From Pontiellaceae bacterium B12219 (lineage in GTDB: Bacteria > Verrucomicrobiota > Kiritimatiellia > Kiritimatiellales > Pontiellaceae), in NCBI GenBank assembly GCA_029432795.1, contig JARNMJ010000006.1, positions 1 to 64,000 of the forward strand: a DNA stretch of 64,000 nucleotides, given 5' to 3'. Within the stretch, counting starts at the first letter, position 1; every line of letters starts with the position of its first letter. Under the pieces are notes generated by a model, which saw only the letters and a list, made by a program, of their open reading frames with translations, searched no databases and was not told the DNA's origin. The position numbers and the translations under genes were made by a program. Positions 53,886 through 62,652 of the stretch are shown in pieces.

Positions 53886-55687
53886 TTCAGCGATTTCTCC
53901 ACGGTTTTAACAATACGGACTGCTTCGCGGACGATCTTCCGGGCATTACCCTGTTCATCATAATTCCGGGTAAAGCGATAGGCCTCGCAGAGCGAAAAGA
54001 GTATTTTCAGTTCTTCCAATGTCTGGAAGTCTGCTCCGGCGGCGGCCAGCTGTTTTTCGGCATCGCGATACGAAAGGGCGCCGGGAATCAAATGCAGGCG
54101 GTCGCCCAGATAGGCCCGAAGAACTTTATCCAGATCGCTATAGATTTCACTCTTCATCGTGCGCGTGTAGATATGGGTCGCATTTTTTCGGAAAACTTTA
54201 AATGCGCGCGCCGCTTTTGCCGTGCGCTGAATATGATGTTTCTTTTCTCCAAACAGCGAAACGAGCGCAATACAGCCCACCACAACCGGCGGCAGTAACA
54301 GCAGCATCAGCACATATACAGGGTGGGTCCATCCAAACAGGGGCGGTCGGGCGGAGTTGAGCATGGCCGGATTTTCATAGTTATGCCGTATGCCGCCTTC
54401 CACGGTCCGCAGCCGGTTCTGATAACCGGCTCCGCCGAATACGCCGATCTCTTCTGCCGCCGAGACGGTGATGGGAATGGCGGCTGATTCAAGCGTCACA
54501 TAGGCATTGGATGTCGGGCTGAAGAAGGAAAACTGAATCGGCGGGATTTCTGTATTCGCGGTCGAAAGCGGTCGGATGGTCTGGACGTAGGTTTTTGTTT
54601 TTCCCTCGCGCAGCGGCAGCGAACGGTCGGATGGAATTTCAAAACGATTCACCAGATTCGGCTGATAGCGCAACGGCTGGAAAAAGATGTTTTCCATATA
54701 TCCTTCTGCCGTGATTTTTACGGTAAGTGTAATCGGCTCGCCAACGCGGACCTGCGTGGGTTCGGCGGAAACCGCAATGGAATAATCGCCGACCATCCCG
54801 TTAAAGAGCGGCGGGCGGTTTTCGGTCGGCAGCGGTTTAACATCCAGCTCCAGCGGTTCAGACTCTGTGTAAATGCGCACCCACTGATCGCCGGTGACAT
54901 TCTGATCAAAGAAGGTGTTGTCGAAATAGGCAGGATACTGAAAGGCCGATCGCCGGTTTTTCGGGGCGTTCTCATTTTCTTTTTCCGCAGCGCACAGCAG
55001 GGAGGCCGGAGCAATGATCAGCTTACCGCTCTTTTTAGGAATCAGAAGGGTGCTGAAGCTCAGGGCCTGATGCTGCTGTCCATCGACTTCATAGCTGTTG
55101 CGCGTGGCAAGCACACGCGTGCCGTGCACCGGCAGGCCGGTGGTTTGAGCACCTTTTTCTTTTTCCGGCTCATAAAGTTCCAATCGTTGGAAACGCGTAT
55201 CGTTGAAAATCGGGAAATTAAGATCAACGGCCTTGATGGAGCGAAACGGATAGGTGGTATCCCAGGTGGTGGTGAGCAGGACCGGTTCACCGACATAGAC
55301 CGATTTCAGATCGGTTTGCTGTCGGAGCTCCATCCGATCAGAGGCGATGGGTTTCTGCGCATGAATGGTTATCGGCTTGGAATAGGCCTGGCCGAAGTAT
55401 ATGGACGGAATGGTAAGCTCGCCTTCCTGTGTGGCTCGCAAAGCAAAACGATAGAGCCAGGTGTTGGTTTCGCTGGTGTTCTGTCCATCCACCAGGGTTG
55501 TAACATTAAACGCATTGAAGTTTGTCGGGGGAACGCCGGGTTTTTCATCGGCCTTAACAACGACGTCCAGGTTAAAAACCTGCCCCAGAAAGACATTGGT
55601 CTCCGAGGCCGAAGCCTGGGCATAAAAGTTGGAGGAGGCGTATGCCGTCCCGCTGATCAGTGCACAAAATAGTAACAGCTTTTTCAT
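53882..55687 (-). CDS. BatD-like protein
   Basis: 601 residues from the ATG at 55687, one base after the preceding stop. An in-frame extension to 55978 is antisense noise over the neighbour. Signal peptide (MKKLLLFCALISGTAYA), several Ig-like beta domains (SETNVFLGQVFNLDVVVKAD, then PTQVRVGEPITLTVKITAEG), one late membrane helix (YVLMLLLLPPVVVGCIALVS) and a cytosolic helical tail. It is expected to hold the periplasmic side of the BatA/BatB complex. Dyad copies lie at 54014 and 55178. Confidence 0.87.
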   Translation of the reverse strand: MKKLLLFCALISGTAYASSNFYAQASASETNVFLGQVFNLDVVVKADEKPGVPPTNFNAFNVTTLVDGQNTSETNTWLYRFALRATQEGELTIPSIYFGQAYSKPITIHAQKPIASDRMELRQQTDLKSVYVGEPVLLTTTWDTTYPFRSIKAVDLNFPIFNDTRFQRLELYEPEKEKGAQTTGLPVHGTRVLATRNSYEVDGQQHQALSFSTLLIPKKSGKLIIAPASLLCAAEKENENAPKNRRSAFQYPAYFDNTFFDQNVTGDQWVRIYTESEPLELDVKPLPTENRPPLFNGMVGDYSIAVSAEPTQVRVGEPITLTVKITAEGYMENIFFQPLRYQPNLVNRFEIPSDRSLPLREGKTKTYVQTIRPLSTANTEIPPIQFSFFSPTSNAYVTLESAAIPITVSAAEEIGVFGGAGYQNRLRTVEGGIRHNYENPAMLNSARPPLFGWTHPVYVLMLLLLPPVVVGCIALVSLFGEKKHHIQRTAKAARAFKVFRKNATHIYTRTMKSEIYSDLDKVLRAYLGDRLHLIPGALSYRDAEKQLAAAGADFQTLEELKILFSLCEAYRFTRNYDEQGNARKIVREAVRIVKTVEKSLK

Positions 55688-55688
55688 C

Positions 55689-56771
55689 CTACCAGTCTTT
55701 CTCGACGGCCTTGTATTCCCCGGCCTTCTTTTCTTTGCGGCGTTCCATATTCCGAACCTCTTCGGCAAGAATATCCATTTCGGTCTGTGTGGGCGGAGGT
55801 ACCCCGCGGATCTCTTCGTACTCGGAAAAATCGCCGAACGGGTCTGCTTCTTCATACATGTCCGCATCTTCATCCGACTCCTCGTATTCCATATCATAGT
55901 CTTCGTAATCTTCCGATTCTTCATCCGACTCGCCATCCTGCTGATCCGGATCTTCCGGTGCGGAGCCCAGTGCGGCAATCAGTTCCGCGAGCGCCGTCGG
56001 CTGATCCGGAACCGCCATTGCCTCCGCCGCCTTCAAGGTGTGCTGCCAGGTTTCTTTCAACGGCCCCGGCACCGTGGTTCCATCGGGCAATGTGATGTCT
56101 GCCTGCAGCCCCGACTGTTCCATCACCTCGGCCAGCTCCCGGGTTTCTTTTTCCAGCGCCGCCTGCTGCGCGCCCGTGTTCTTTGCTTCCTTCAGCGCGG
56201 TTTGCCGCTCGATCAATTCCTGGAGCTTTTCGCGGATGTAGCGAATCAGCTCATTCTCCTGCTGTTTTTTTTCCTGCTCCTCTTTAATCTCTTCTTCCAC
56301 CTGCACCGCCAGCAATTGCGCCACTTCCAGATTATACGCGGCATCGGTGAAGGAAGGATCGTAGTCGAGCGCCATCCGGTAGAACCAGGCGGCCTGCATA
56401 TAGTAGTTGGCGGACGCCGCCCGATCGGATTCCCGCAGGCCTTCTCCGGTTTTCACCATGCAGTTTCCAATGTTATACCAGCTGCGGCTGCGTTCGGTTT
56501 CCGTGGTGGCCAACGCGGCGGCGGTTTCATACGAAGAAACCGCTTCGTCAAAACGCCCCAATCGATATTCAGCAATCCCCAGATTATAAAAAATGGCTGC
56601 ATCCGATGAATAGGCCGCCGCTTCCTGATAGGCATTCACCGCATCCTCAAACCGTTCTTCGGCCAACGCTTTATTTCCTGTTGCAAACAGTTTCTTCGGA
56701 TTGCCCGAAACCGTTGCTGCAAGCAGCAGCGCCGTATAGAAGAAGAGGGACTTCCAACCTTTGTGCATCAT
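55689..56771 (-). CDS. BatC-like TPR protein
   Basis: 360 residues from the ATG at 56771, overlapping the batB stop (ATGA). Signal peptide, then TPR units (AIFYNLGIAEYRLGRFDEAV, then SWYNIGNCMVKTGEGL), a charged coiled coil near residues 170-220, and a highly acidic Glu/Asp/Tyr segment (near 285-325, EESEDYEDYDMEYEESDED). The ribosome-binding site GGAGGA continues the right arm of a one-mismatch dyad copy (56781-56795). Confidence 0.83.
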   Translation of the reverse strand: MMHKGWKSLFFYTALLLAATVSGNPKKLFATGNKALAEERFEDAVNAYQEAAAYSSDAAIFYNLGIAEYRLGRFDEAVSSYETAAALATTETERSRSWYNIGNCMVKTGEGLRESDRAASANYYMQAAWFYRMALDYDPSFTDAAYNLEVAQLLAVQVEEEIKEEQEKKQQENELIRYIREKLQELIERQTALKEAKNTGAQQAALEKETRELAEVMEQSGLQADITLPDGTTVPGPLKETWQHTLKAAEAMAVPDQPTALAELIAALGSAPEDPDQQDGESDEESEDYEDYDMEYEESDEDADMYEEADPFGDFSEYEEIRGVPPPTQTEMDILAEEVRNMERRKEKKAGEYKAVEKDW

Positions 56772-57757
56772 GATGTCTTCCTCCAACGGTTGGAAATCAG
56801 CAGGAGAATGACGGCAGCGGAGAGGAAAAGATGGAATTGATCTTCATACCGCTCCATCACCTGTTTATCGGTTGAAGCCTGCTGGGCATTCGTCATGATC
56901 TGGCGGTAAATCTGCGCCAGATTCAGCGGTCCGTTGCCGACATCGAAATAGATACCGTTCACCGTGGCTTCGGTCATGCGGCGAAGCGTTTCCGACTGGA
57001 GTTTCGTCCAGACTTCCGTATTGCCGTGTTTCATGAACGCGCGCGTGCCGGTTTCTTCGTCTTCGAGCGCAATACGACTGCCGCGCAACCGGTCGCCCAG
57101 GCCGATGGCAATAAAGCGCACGCCGACGTCTTCCAATCGTTGGACGGCTTCGACTTCATCCAGTCCCTGGATCATATCTTCCCCGTCCGTGATCAGAATC
57201 AGATCCTGCATTCCGGCGTTATCGGGACTCAGCAGTTTTTCGGCGGTTCGGTCCAGCGCGTGGGCAATCATTGTGCCGCCGGCCCCGATGCTGTCCGGTG
57301 AGGCCTGACGCAGGGCCATACGGAAATAGTCGTAGTCCACCGTCAGCGGGCAGCGCACTTCCGCCGAGCCGGCAAAAAGAACCAGTGCCACGCGGTCGCC
57401 GTTCAGGTTTTCGACGCAGTCGAGAATGGCGGTTTTTGCATGTTCGAGGCGGTTCGGATGCATGTCTTCGGCGAGCATGCTTCGGGAAACATCGAGCAGA
57501 AAAATCACATCGCGCCCGGATTCCTGAAGCTGCTGTTCCTGCAGGTTCCAGGCCGGTTGCGCCAATGCGATAACGATCAATGCAAGGGCGGTGCAGGCAC
57601 TGAAGGCCTCGCGCTTGCGGCTGATGGCCCGTCCGCTTGCGCCGAAGGCAAGCAGCGCTTTTTTGCGTTTAACCGCGGCACGAATGAACAGTACCGCGGC
57701 CGCAGGAACCAGCCACAGCCAAAGGAGCATACCCGGATTGTAGAAATGGATCGGCAT
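56768..57757 (-). CDS. BatB-like von Willebrand A domain membrane protein
   Basis: 329 residues from the ATG at 57757 (GGAGG 10 nt upstream). Two N-terminal helices, a VWA domain with the metal-ion site complete (VIFLLDVSRSMLAEDM, a Thr in GAGGTMIAHAL, an Asp in LILITDGEDM), and a C-terminal helix (FHLFLSAAVILLLISNRW). It belongs with BatA as the membrane VWA pair. Confidence 0.9.
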   Translation of the reverse strand: MPIHFYNPGMLLWLWLVPAAAVLFIRAAVKRKKALLAFGASGRAISRKREAFSACTALALIVIALAQPAWNLQEQQLQESGRDVIFLLDVSRSMLAEDMHPNRLEHAKTAILDCVENLNGDRVALVLFAGSAEVRCPLTVDYDYFRMALRQASPDSIGAGGTMIAHALDRTAEKLLSPDNAGMQDLILITDGEDMIQGLDEVEAVQRLEDVGVRFIAIGLGDRLRGSRIALEDEETGTRAFMKHGNTEVWTKLQSETLRRMTEATVNGIYFDVGNGPLNLAQIYRQIMTNAQQASTDKQVMERYEDQFHLFLSAAVILLLISNRWRKTS

Positions 57758-57773
57758 CAGCGGAGTTCCTCCG

Positions 57774-57862
57774 CGTAATGCGTGATACGTAATGCATAAC
57801 ACGCCTCTGAATGGTATTTCCCTGAGTGGAGAATTACGTAATACGAATTACTCATTACGTTC
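57774..57862. repeat. Low-complexity TAATGCG/ATTACG words between batA and batB
   Basis: The only real gap inside this part of the operon. It is made of repeated and inverted words (CGTAATGCG, ATACGTAATGC, AATTACGTAATACG, ATTACTCATTACG). Such intergenic filler is often a decayed repeat. The genes on both sides remain intact. Confidence 0.5.
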
Positions 57863-57863
57863 A

Positions 57864-58898
57864 TCATGGAATCCTCCTCAACCAGGTTGTGCTGAGCAGG
57901 GTATGGAGGACGAGCAGCAGCAGGCCGGTTGCTGCGAAGGGCTGGAAGATTTCTTTAAAGGTGTGATAGCGCTCTGTTTCAATTTCGGAGGTTTCCATGG
58001 CGTTGATCTCGGCATAGACATCGCGCAGCGAGGCTTCGTCGGTGGCGCGGCGGTAGATGCCGCCGGTGGTTTCGGCCATCTTTTCGAGAATGCGTTCCTG
58101 CACCAGCGGTTCAGCCTCGATCTGTACCGGCCCTTCCGGAGTTTGGATGGTTTTCATTTCGGGCGGATCAGTAATGGCGATGGTATGCAGGCGGATGCCC
58201 CAGTGTTCGGCCAGCGCGGCGCCTTCCATGGGCAGATGGCGGCCGCAGTTGTTGTTGCCGTCGGTCAGCAGAATGATGACCTTGCTTTTAATTTCGTAGC
58301 CGGTGTCTTTTTCATCGATTTCGTTATAGCGCTCTTCTGCTGTTTTTAACCGGGCGGCTGCGAGTGTGACGGCATCACCGAAGGCAGTGCCGTCTTCGTT
58401 GGGGCGGGATTCAATCTGCAGTTCCTGAATATAAAAAAGAAGGGAGTCGTGGCTGAGGGTCAGAGGACAAACGGTGTCGGCGTATCGCGCGAAGGAAATG
58501 AGGCCGATCAGGTCGTTCGGCCGTTCGGCGGCAAATTGTTCGACGACACTTTTGGTTACTTCCATTCGGCTCATCGTGGTGTCCTGAAACGGCATCGAAA
58601 TATCCATTGAGCTGGAAATGTCCACCACCAGTTCAATGGCAACGCCCTCTTTGGGAATCCCCTGAGTCATATCCTGAATTTGCGGGCGGGCCATTGCAAG
58701 AATCAGGAGGAGCAGCGCAAAAACCTGCAGCCAGAAAAGCAGGGGCATAAGCCGCTGCCGCTGGGTCGCCGGAACGTTTTTGAACGAGGCCAGTGTGGAA
58801 AAAGGCAGGGCTTGTGCGCCTTCCCGCCGAAAATGATCGATGATCATTTTCAGCAGGGGCAGTAAAAGCAGCAGGGCCCATGGCAGTGCTAGTCGCAT
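57864..58898 (-). CDS. BatA-like von Willebrand A domain membrane protein
   Basis: 344 residues. N-terminal helices (LPWALLLLLPLLKMII and LLFWLQVFALLLLILAMARP), VWA metal-ion site (IELVVDISSSMDISM, a Thr in EDGTAFGDAV, an Asp in ILLTDGNNNCG), C-terminal helix. No dyad copy. Overlaps the preceding gene's stop by 10 bp. Confidence 0.9.
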   Translation of the reverse strand: MRLALPWALLLLLPLLKMIIDHFRREGAQALPFSTLASFKNVPATQRQRLMPLLFWLQVFALLLLILAMARPQIQDMTQGIPKEGVAIELVVDISSSMDISMPFQDTTMSRMEVTKSVVEQFAAERPNDLIGLISFARYADTVCPLTLSHDSLLFYIQELQIESRPNEDGTAFGDAVTLAAARLKTAEERYNEIDEKDTGYEIKSKVIILLTDGNNNCGRHLPMEGAALAEHWGIRLHTIAITDPPEMKTIQTPEGPVQIEAEPLVQERILEKMAETTGGIYRRATDEASLRDVYAEINAMETSEIETERYHTFKEIFQPFAATGLLLLVLHTLLSTTWLRRIP

Positions 58899-59818
58899 GG
58901 GTCTACCTTGTTTTTATGAATGAATTTGCGGATATAGCGTTCCATCTCTTCCGAAAATTCGGGTGGAAATGCATGGGAAAAGCGGGCCTGATCGCTCGCC
59001 GTTAAATATTTTTCCAGCGGATAACGTTGTCCAAGCAGAATGGGCTTGGGCAGTTTTTCAATAATTTCATCCAGGGTTTTTCCAAGGGTTGGAACCTGAA
59101 AACGGGCTTCGCAAAAAAGGCGGAGGATGCGGTTGAGTTCGTGAATTCTTTCGATGGGATCTTCCGGGAGGTTTTCCAGGGATTGGAGTGCAATTTCGTG
59201 GGGGAGTAAAACGATTTCAGGCTTGGGTCGTTTTCGGCGGAAAATGAAGGGGATGAGAAGCAGGGCCAGTAGAATGCCGAGTGCGGTATAGACGGTGTGC
59301 CGCGTTTTTTTCTGTTCGGGCAGTAATTCAACGGGGGCAGCGATGTCTTTAATTTCAAGGGCGTCAAATCCGTCGGGCAGGATGGATTCAACGTGAATGC
59401 GGATGGGTTCGGTTTGAACAGAATCGGCCCCGGCTATGATTTCCAGTGGTTGGAAAATACAGTCTCCGGCGGGGCCGGGATTAAGCTGCCAGACCCGGCG
59501 GTAGAGCTGTTTGCCGTTAGGCAGGCTTTGCAACGGTTCCGCGTAGCCGTCGGCCACGCGGAACGAATCGATGAAACTTCCAAGGTCTGGAACCGAAATC
59601 TCGGTGTTTGGTGGAGTGTGGACATCGAGCATCATGCGGATTTGTCCGGCGACGGGAATATTGGTTTCGCTGAGGGAGAGAATGACGGTGGCCGTACCGT
59701 GCCGGTATTGTTTTGAATAGACCGGTTCGGAAAATGCCGTGTGCTGCTTTTCGGGTTTGGGAGAACAGGCCGAAAAGAGGAGGGCCGTGATGAGGAGTAT
59801 GGGGCCGAAAGTCTTCAC
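58889..59818 (-). CDS. Lipoprotein of the MoxR/Bat operon (BatD/DUF4381-like)
   Basis: 309 residues. Lipoprotein signal ending LLFSAC, a beta-rich outer part (residues 30-165), one membrane helix (YTALGILLALLLIPFIF), and a cytosolic helical tail (RIHELNRILRLFCEARFQV). Its position between DUF58 and batA is where a DUF4381-type gene usually sits. Three dyad copies (59080, 59441, 59578) give VPTLGK, FQPLEI and VPDLGS. The start overlaps the DUF58 stop (ATGA). Confidence 0.78.
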   Translation of the reverse strand: MKTFGPILLITALLFSACSPKPEKQHTAFSEPVYSKQYRHGTATVILSLSETNIPVAGQIRMMLDVHTPPNTEISVPDLGSFIDSFRVADGYAEPLQSLPNGKQLYRRVWQLNPGPAGDCIFQPLEIIAGADSVQTEPIRIHVESILPDGFDALEIKDIAAPVELLPEQKKTRHTVYTALGILLALLLIPFIFRRKRPKPEIVLLPHEIALQSLENLPEDPIERIHELNRILRLFCEARFQVPTLGKTLDEIIEKLPKPILLGQRYPLEKYLTASDQARFSHAFPPEFSEEMERYIRKFIHKNKVDPCD

Positions 59819-60705
59819 AGCGTTTGCCTTTGTCCTCGGCTTTGGAAAAATCGGATAAGATCGGGGGTGTAGTCGCGGTCGGTGCGAACAGAAATCTGGT
59901 CGATATTCAACCGGCTGAGGGCCGCCTTCAGTTCAAGGCCGCGGGCTTTGGCGGCGGTGCTGAAGTTTTTCCGGGCAACCGCACTTGCGGTGTCGACGAG
60001 GATCTGTTCGCCGCTTTCGGCATCGGTGAGCTCAACCAGCCCGGCGTTGGGCAGCTCGAGTTCGCGCGGATCGGAGATGGTTATGGCGATCAGATCGTAG
60101 TGAATGGCGGCGAGCTTGAGCTGCTTTTCATAGCCCGAATCCAGGAAGTCGGAAATGAGAAAGGTGACGCATTTATTTTTGACCATCTTACGGAGGTAGT
60201 CGAGGGCGCACGTGATGGAGGTCCCTGTTCGTTTCGGTTGGAAGCCGAGTATTTCGCGGATGATGTGCAGGACGTGGATCTGCCCTTTGTCCGGCGGAAT
60301 GAACAGTTCGATTTCATCGGTGAAAATAATCAGCCCGACTTTATCGCTGTTTTTTATGGCGGAAAAGGCAAGCAGTCCGCAGAGCTCGGCAGCGACCTCG
60401 TTTTTCGTTTTTCCGGAAGAGCCGAATGTGCCGGAGGCGGACATATCGACGAGGAAAAAGAGGGCCTGTTCCCGTTCTTCGATAAAGCGTTTTACGAACG
60501 GTTTCCCGGTGCGGGCGGTTACATTCCAGTCGATCGTGCGGACTTCGTCGCCGGGCATATATTCGCGGACTTCATCGAATTCCATGCCGCGGCCCTTGAA
60601 AACGCTTTTATATTCGCCGCCCAATAGCTCGGTGACCACCTTACGACTTTTAATGTCGATCTGGCGGACCTTTTTGAGGAGCTCTTTATCTTTTTTAGAC
60701 GGCAT
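59815..60705 (-). CDS. DUF58 protein
   Basis: 296 residues. The DUF58 signature is clear: GRGMEFDEVREYMPGDEVRT, then IDWNVTARTGKPFVKRFIEE, then LFFLVDMSASGTFG, a VWA-like strand with a partial metal site. It is soluble and probably links the MoxR ATPase to the membrane VWA proteins. No dyad copy. Confidence 0.92.
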   Translation of the reverse strand: MPSKKDKELLKKVRQIDIKSRKVVTELLGGEYKSVFKGRGMEFDEVREYMPGDEVRTIDWNVTARTGKPFVKRFIEEREQALFFLVDMSASGTFGSSGKTKNEVAAELCGLLAFSAIKNSDKVGLIIFTDEIELFIPPDKGQIHVLHIIREILGFQPKRTGTSITCALDYLRKMVKNKCVTFLISDFLDSGYEKQLKLAAIHYDLIAITISDPRELELPNAGLVELTDAESGEQILVDTASAVARKNFSTAAKARGLELKAALSRLNIDQISVRTDRDYTPDLIRFFQSRGQRQTL

Positions 60706-60710
60706 TGGAA

Positions 60711-61000
60711 TTAAGATTTAAGATTTTAGAATGAAGAATTGCGGGCGGGGAATTCCCCGCACCCCTTATTCGAACGCGCTCGGCAGGCAGCGCGGTAGTT
60801 TGCTCCAACCGATGAGCCAAAACGCATGATTTGGTTGGCAATAGTCCGTCCAGCAATCGTGTTGGGCGGTGCATCAACGAGCTTCATGATTCTCAGAACG
60901 AATGTCTTTGTTCGTTCCTTCAGTTCATCACCTTTCATGAGACCTCCTGCTTGAAGCGTCGCAGACCCAAAATTCTTCATTCTTAAATCTGCATTCTTCA
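60711..61000. mobile_element. Small cassette with inverted ends carrying a broken four-helix-bundle gene
   Basis: The left end (60714-60740) and the inverse of the right end (60971-60990) share AGATTTAAGA and ATGAAGAATT in order. The left copy has an extra TTTTAGA between them. The cassette sits between moxR and DUF58, the only large gap of the operon. A 16-bp perfect palindrome (GCGGGGAATTCCCCGC, 60745-60760) lies inside the left end. No transposase is present, so it would be non-autonomous. Confidence 0.55.
60726..60938 (-). pseudogene. Truncated four-helix-bundle (23S rRNA intervening-sequence type) protein
   Basis: 70 codons from the ATG at 60938, which keeps a strong AGGAGGT. The sequence ELKERTKTFVLRIMKLVDAP followed by NQIMRFGSSVGANYRAACRA matches the N-terminal half of the four-helix-bundle/S23 family, normally about 115-130 residues. 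Similarity stops after ARS. The rest (NKGCGEFPARNSSF) reads through the palindrome into the cassette end. Helices three and four are missing, so it is probably non-functional. Confidence 0.75.
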
Positions 61001-61003
61001 TTA

Positions 61004-61993
61004 TTACGGCACTTCAACGGTGTCGAGAATCTGGCGGAGGATGTCTTCGGAATTTTTTTCTTCCGCAGCGGCTTCGTAGGTGAGCAGAACACGGTGGCGA
61101 AGGACATCGAGCGCGACGTCTTTTACATCCTGCGGAACCACATAGCCGCGGCCATTGAGCATGGCGCGGCCGCGTGAGGCCACGGCGAGGAAAATCGTGG
61201 CACGGGGAGAGGCGCCGTAGCGAATCATGTCGGCACAATCGACGCCATACTTCGCCGGATTGCGGGTCGCCTGAACGAGGTCGAGAATGTAGTGCTCGAT
61301 TTTTTCATCCATGAACACCTCATCGACCATTTTGCGCAACCGGTTGATATCATCGATTTCGATGACAGGCTGGATGTCGATTTTAACGTTGGTTTTTCCC
61401 ATGCGTTTGAGGATGCGGTGCTCTTCGTCTTTCGTGGGATACACGACATCGAGTTTGAACATGAAGCGGTCGACCTGAGCCTCGGGCAGATGGTAGGTCC
61501 CTTCCTGTTCGACCGGGTTCTGGGTGGCGAGCACCAGAAAGGGTTCATCGAGTTTGTAGGTTTGATCGCCAATGGAAACCTGATGTTCCTGCATGGCTTC
61601 GAGCAGGGCACTCTGTACTTTGGCGGGGGAGCGGTTGATTTCGTCGGCCAGGATGATATTGGCAAAAATCGGACCTAAGTGGGGGGTGAATTCGTTGGTC
61701 CCCGGATTATACATCATGGTGCCGAGCAGATCGCCGGGCAGGAGGTCGGGGGTGAACTGGATGCGGTTGAATCCGGCATGCAGCGTCTGGGCGAGGGTGG
61801 TGACTGCCAGCGTTTTGGCCAGTCCGGGAATGCCTTCAATCAGCACGTGGCCGTTGCAGAGCAGTGCGAGCAGCAGGGCATCGATCAGGTCTTCCTGACC
61901 GATGATCACTTTTCCGACCTCATTGCGCACCTTCTGGAGGATTTCGCTTTCGGCCTGATAGCGTTCATTCATTTTGATGATGTCTTCGTGCAT
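61004..61993 (-). CDS. MoxR-family AAA+ ATPase
   Basis: 329 residues. Walker A in the MoxR form (LIEGIPGLAKTLAVTTLA), Walker B IILADEINRSPAKVQSALLE, sensor region LATQNPVEQEGTYHLPEAQ. First gene of the roughly 9-kb unit with DUF58, the lipoprotein, batA, batB, batC, batD and batE. MoxR proteins act as chaperone-like ATPases that activate partners with VWA domains. This family of operons is linked to aerotolerance or stress in other bacteria. Confidence 0.95.
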   Translation of the reverse strand: MHEDIIKMNERYQAESEILQKVRNEVGKVIIGQEDLIDALLLALLCNGHVLIEGIPGLAKTLAVTTLAQTLHAGFNRIQFTPDLLPGDLLGTMMYNPGTNEFTPHLGPIFANIILADEINRSPAKVQSALLEAMQEHQVSIGDQTYKLDEPFLVLATQNPVEQEGTYHLPEAQVDRFMFKLDVVYPTKDEEHRILKRMGKTNVKIDIQPVIEIDDINRLRKMVDEVFMDEKIEHYILDLVQATRNPAKYGVDCADMIRYGASPRATIFLAVASRGRAMLNGRGYVVPQDVKDVALDVLRHRVLLTYEAAAEEKNSEDILRQILDTVEVP

Positions 61994-62104
61994 AGGATGC
62001 CTTTTAAAAAAATAACGCGGCAGTGGTGCCGCGTGTTCTACATATAACCAGTATAGAAACGATTTGAATATAGCCCATTTGGACAGTTTATTGCGGGATT
62101 TGAC

Positions 62105-62590
62105 TTATTTCCGGGAGGAGGGGACCACGAGCACATTGCAATGGGCGCGGCGGAGAATGGATTCGGAAACGCTGCCCAAAAGGGCTTTGTGGAAAAGTCC
62201 GTGGCCGTGAGAGCCAAGTATGATCATGTCGGCATTTAACTCCTTGGCTTTTTCCACGATCAAGTCTGCGGGTATTCCTTTAAGCAGGAGGGCCTGTGTG
62301 TCGAGGCCTTTTTCCCGGAGTCTGGAAGAGATGCCGAGCAGTTCGCGGTGTTCGCGTTTGATTTCTTCTGCGCTGATATCGCGGGTAAGCTGAATGTCGC
62401 CGGGCATGGTGATGGTTTCGGGAGCATAGCCGGTGAATTGGGTGGTTTCGAATGCCATGGCCTGCATTTCGTCTGCGGTAACGTGCATGATCCATATTTT
62501 TGCTTTGAGGGCGGTGGCCAGCTTCACGGCTTCGGTCAGGACGGCATCGGTGGATTTCGAAAAGTCGACTGCAACAAGCAGGTTATTCAT
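62105..62590 (-). CDS. Universal stress protein (UspA family)
   Basis: 161 residues. N-terminal strand LLVAVDFSKSTDAVLTEAVK, and the C-terminal ATP-binding motif IILGSHGHGLFHKALLGSVS followed by LRRAHCNVLVVPSSR (Gly-x2-Gly-x9-Gly-Ser pattern). It probably binds ATP and aids stress survival. AAGGAGG precedes the ATG. It stands alone. Confidence 0.93.
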   Translation of the reverse strand: MNNLLVAVDFSKSTDAVLTEAVKLATALKAKIWIMHVTADEMQAMAFETTQFTGYAPETITMPGDIQLTRDISAEEIKREHRELLGISSRLREKGLDTQALLLKGIPADLIVEKAKELNADMIILGSHGHGLFHKALLGSVSESILRRAHCNVLVVPSSRK

Positions 62591-62652
62591 GGGGTCCTCC
62601 TTTTTTGAAGATGCTCATTTTAAATCTTCGGGAGGGTTTGGCAAGAACAGGG

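Noticed and set aside
55687-55978. N-terminal extension of batD
   Set aside because: It overlaps batC on the same strand in another frame and is very basic. The ATG at 55687 directly precedes a signal peptide.
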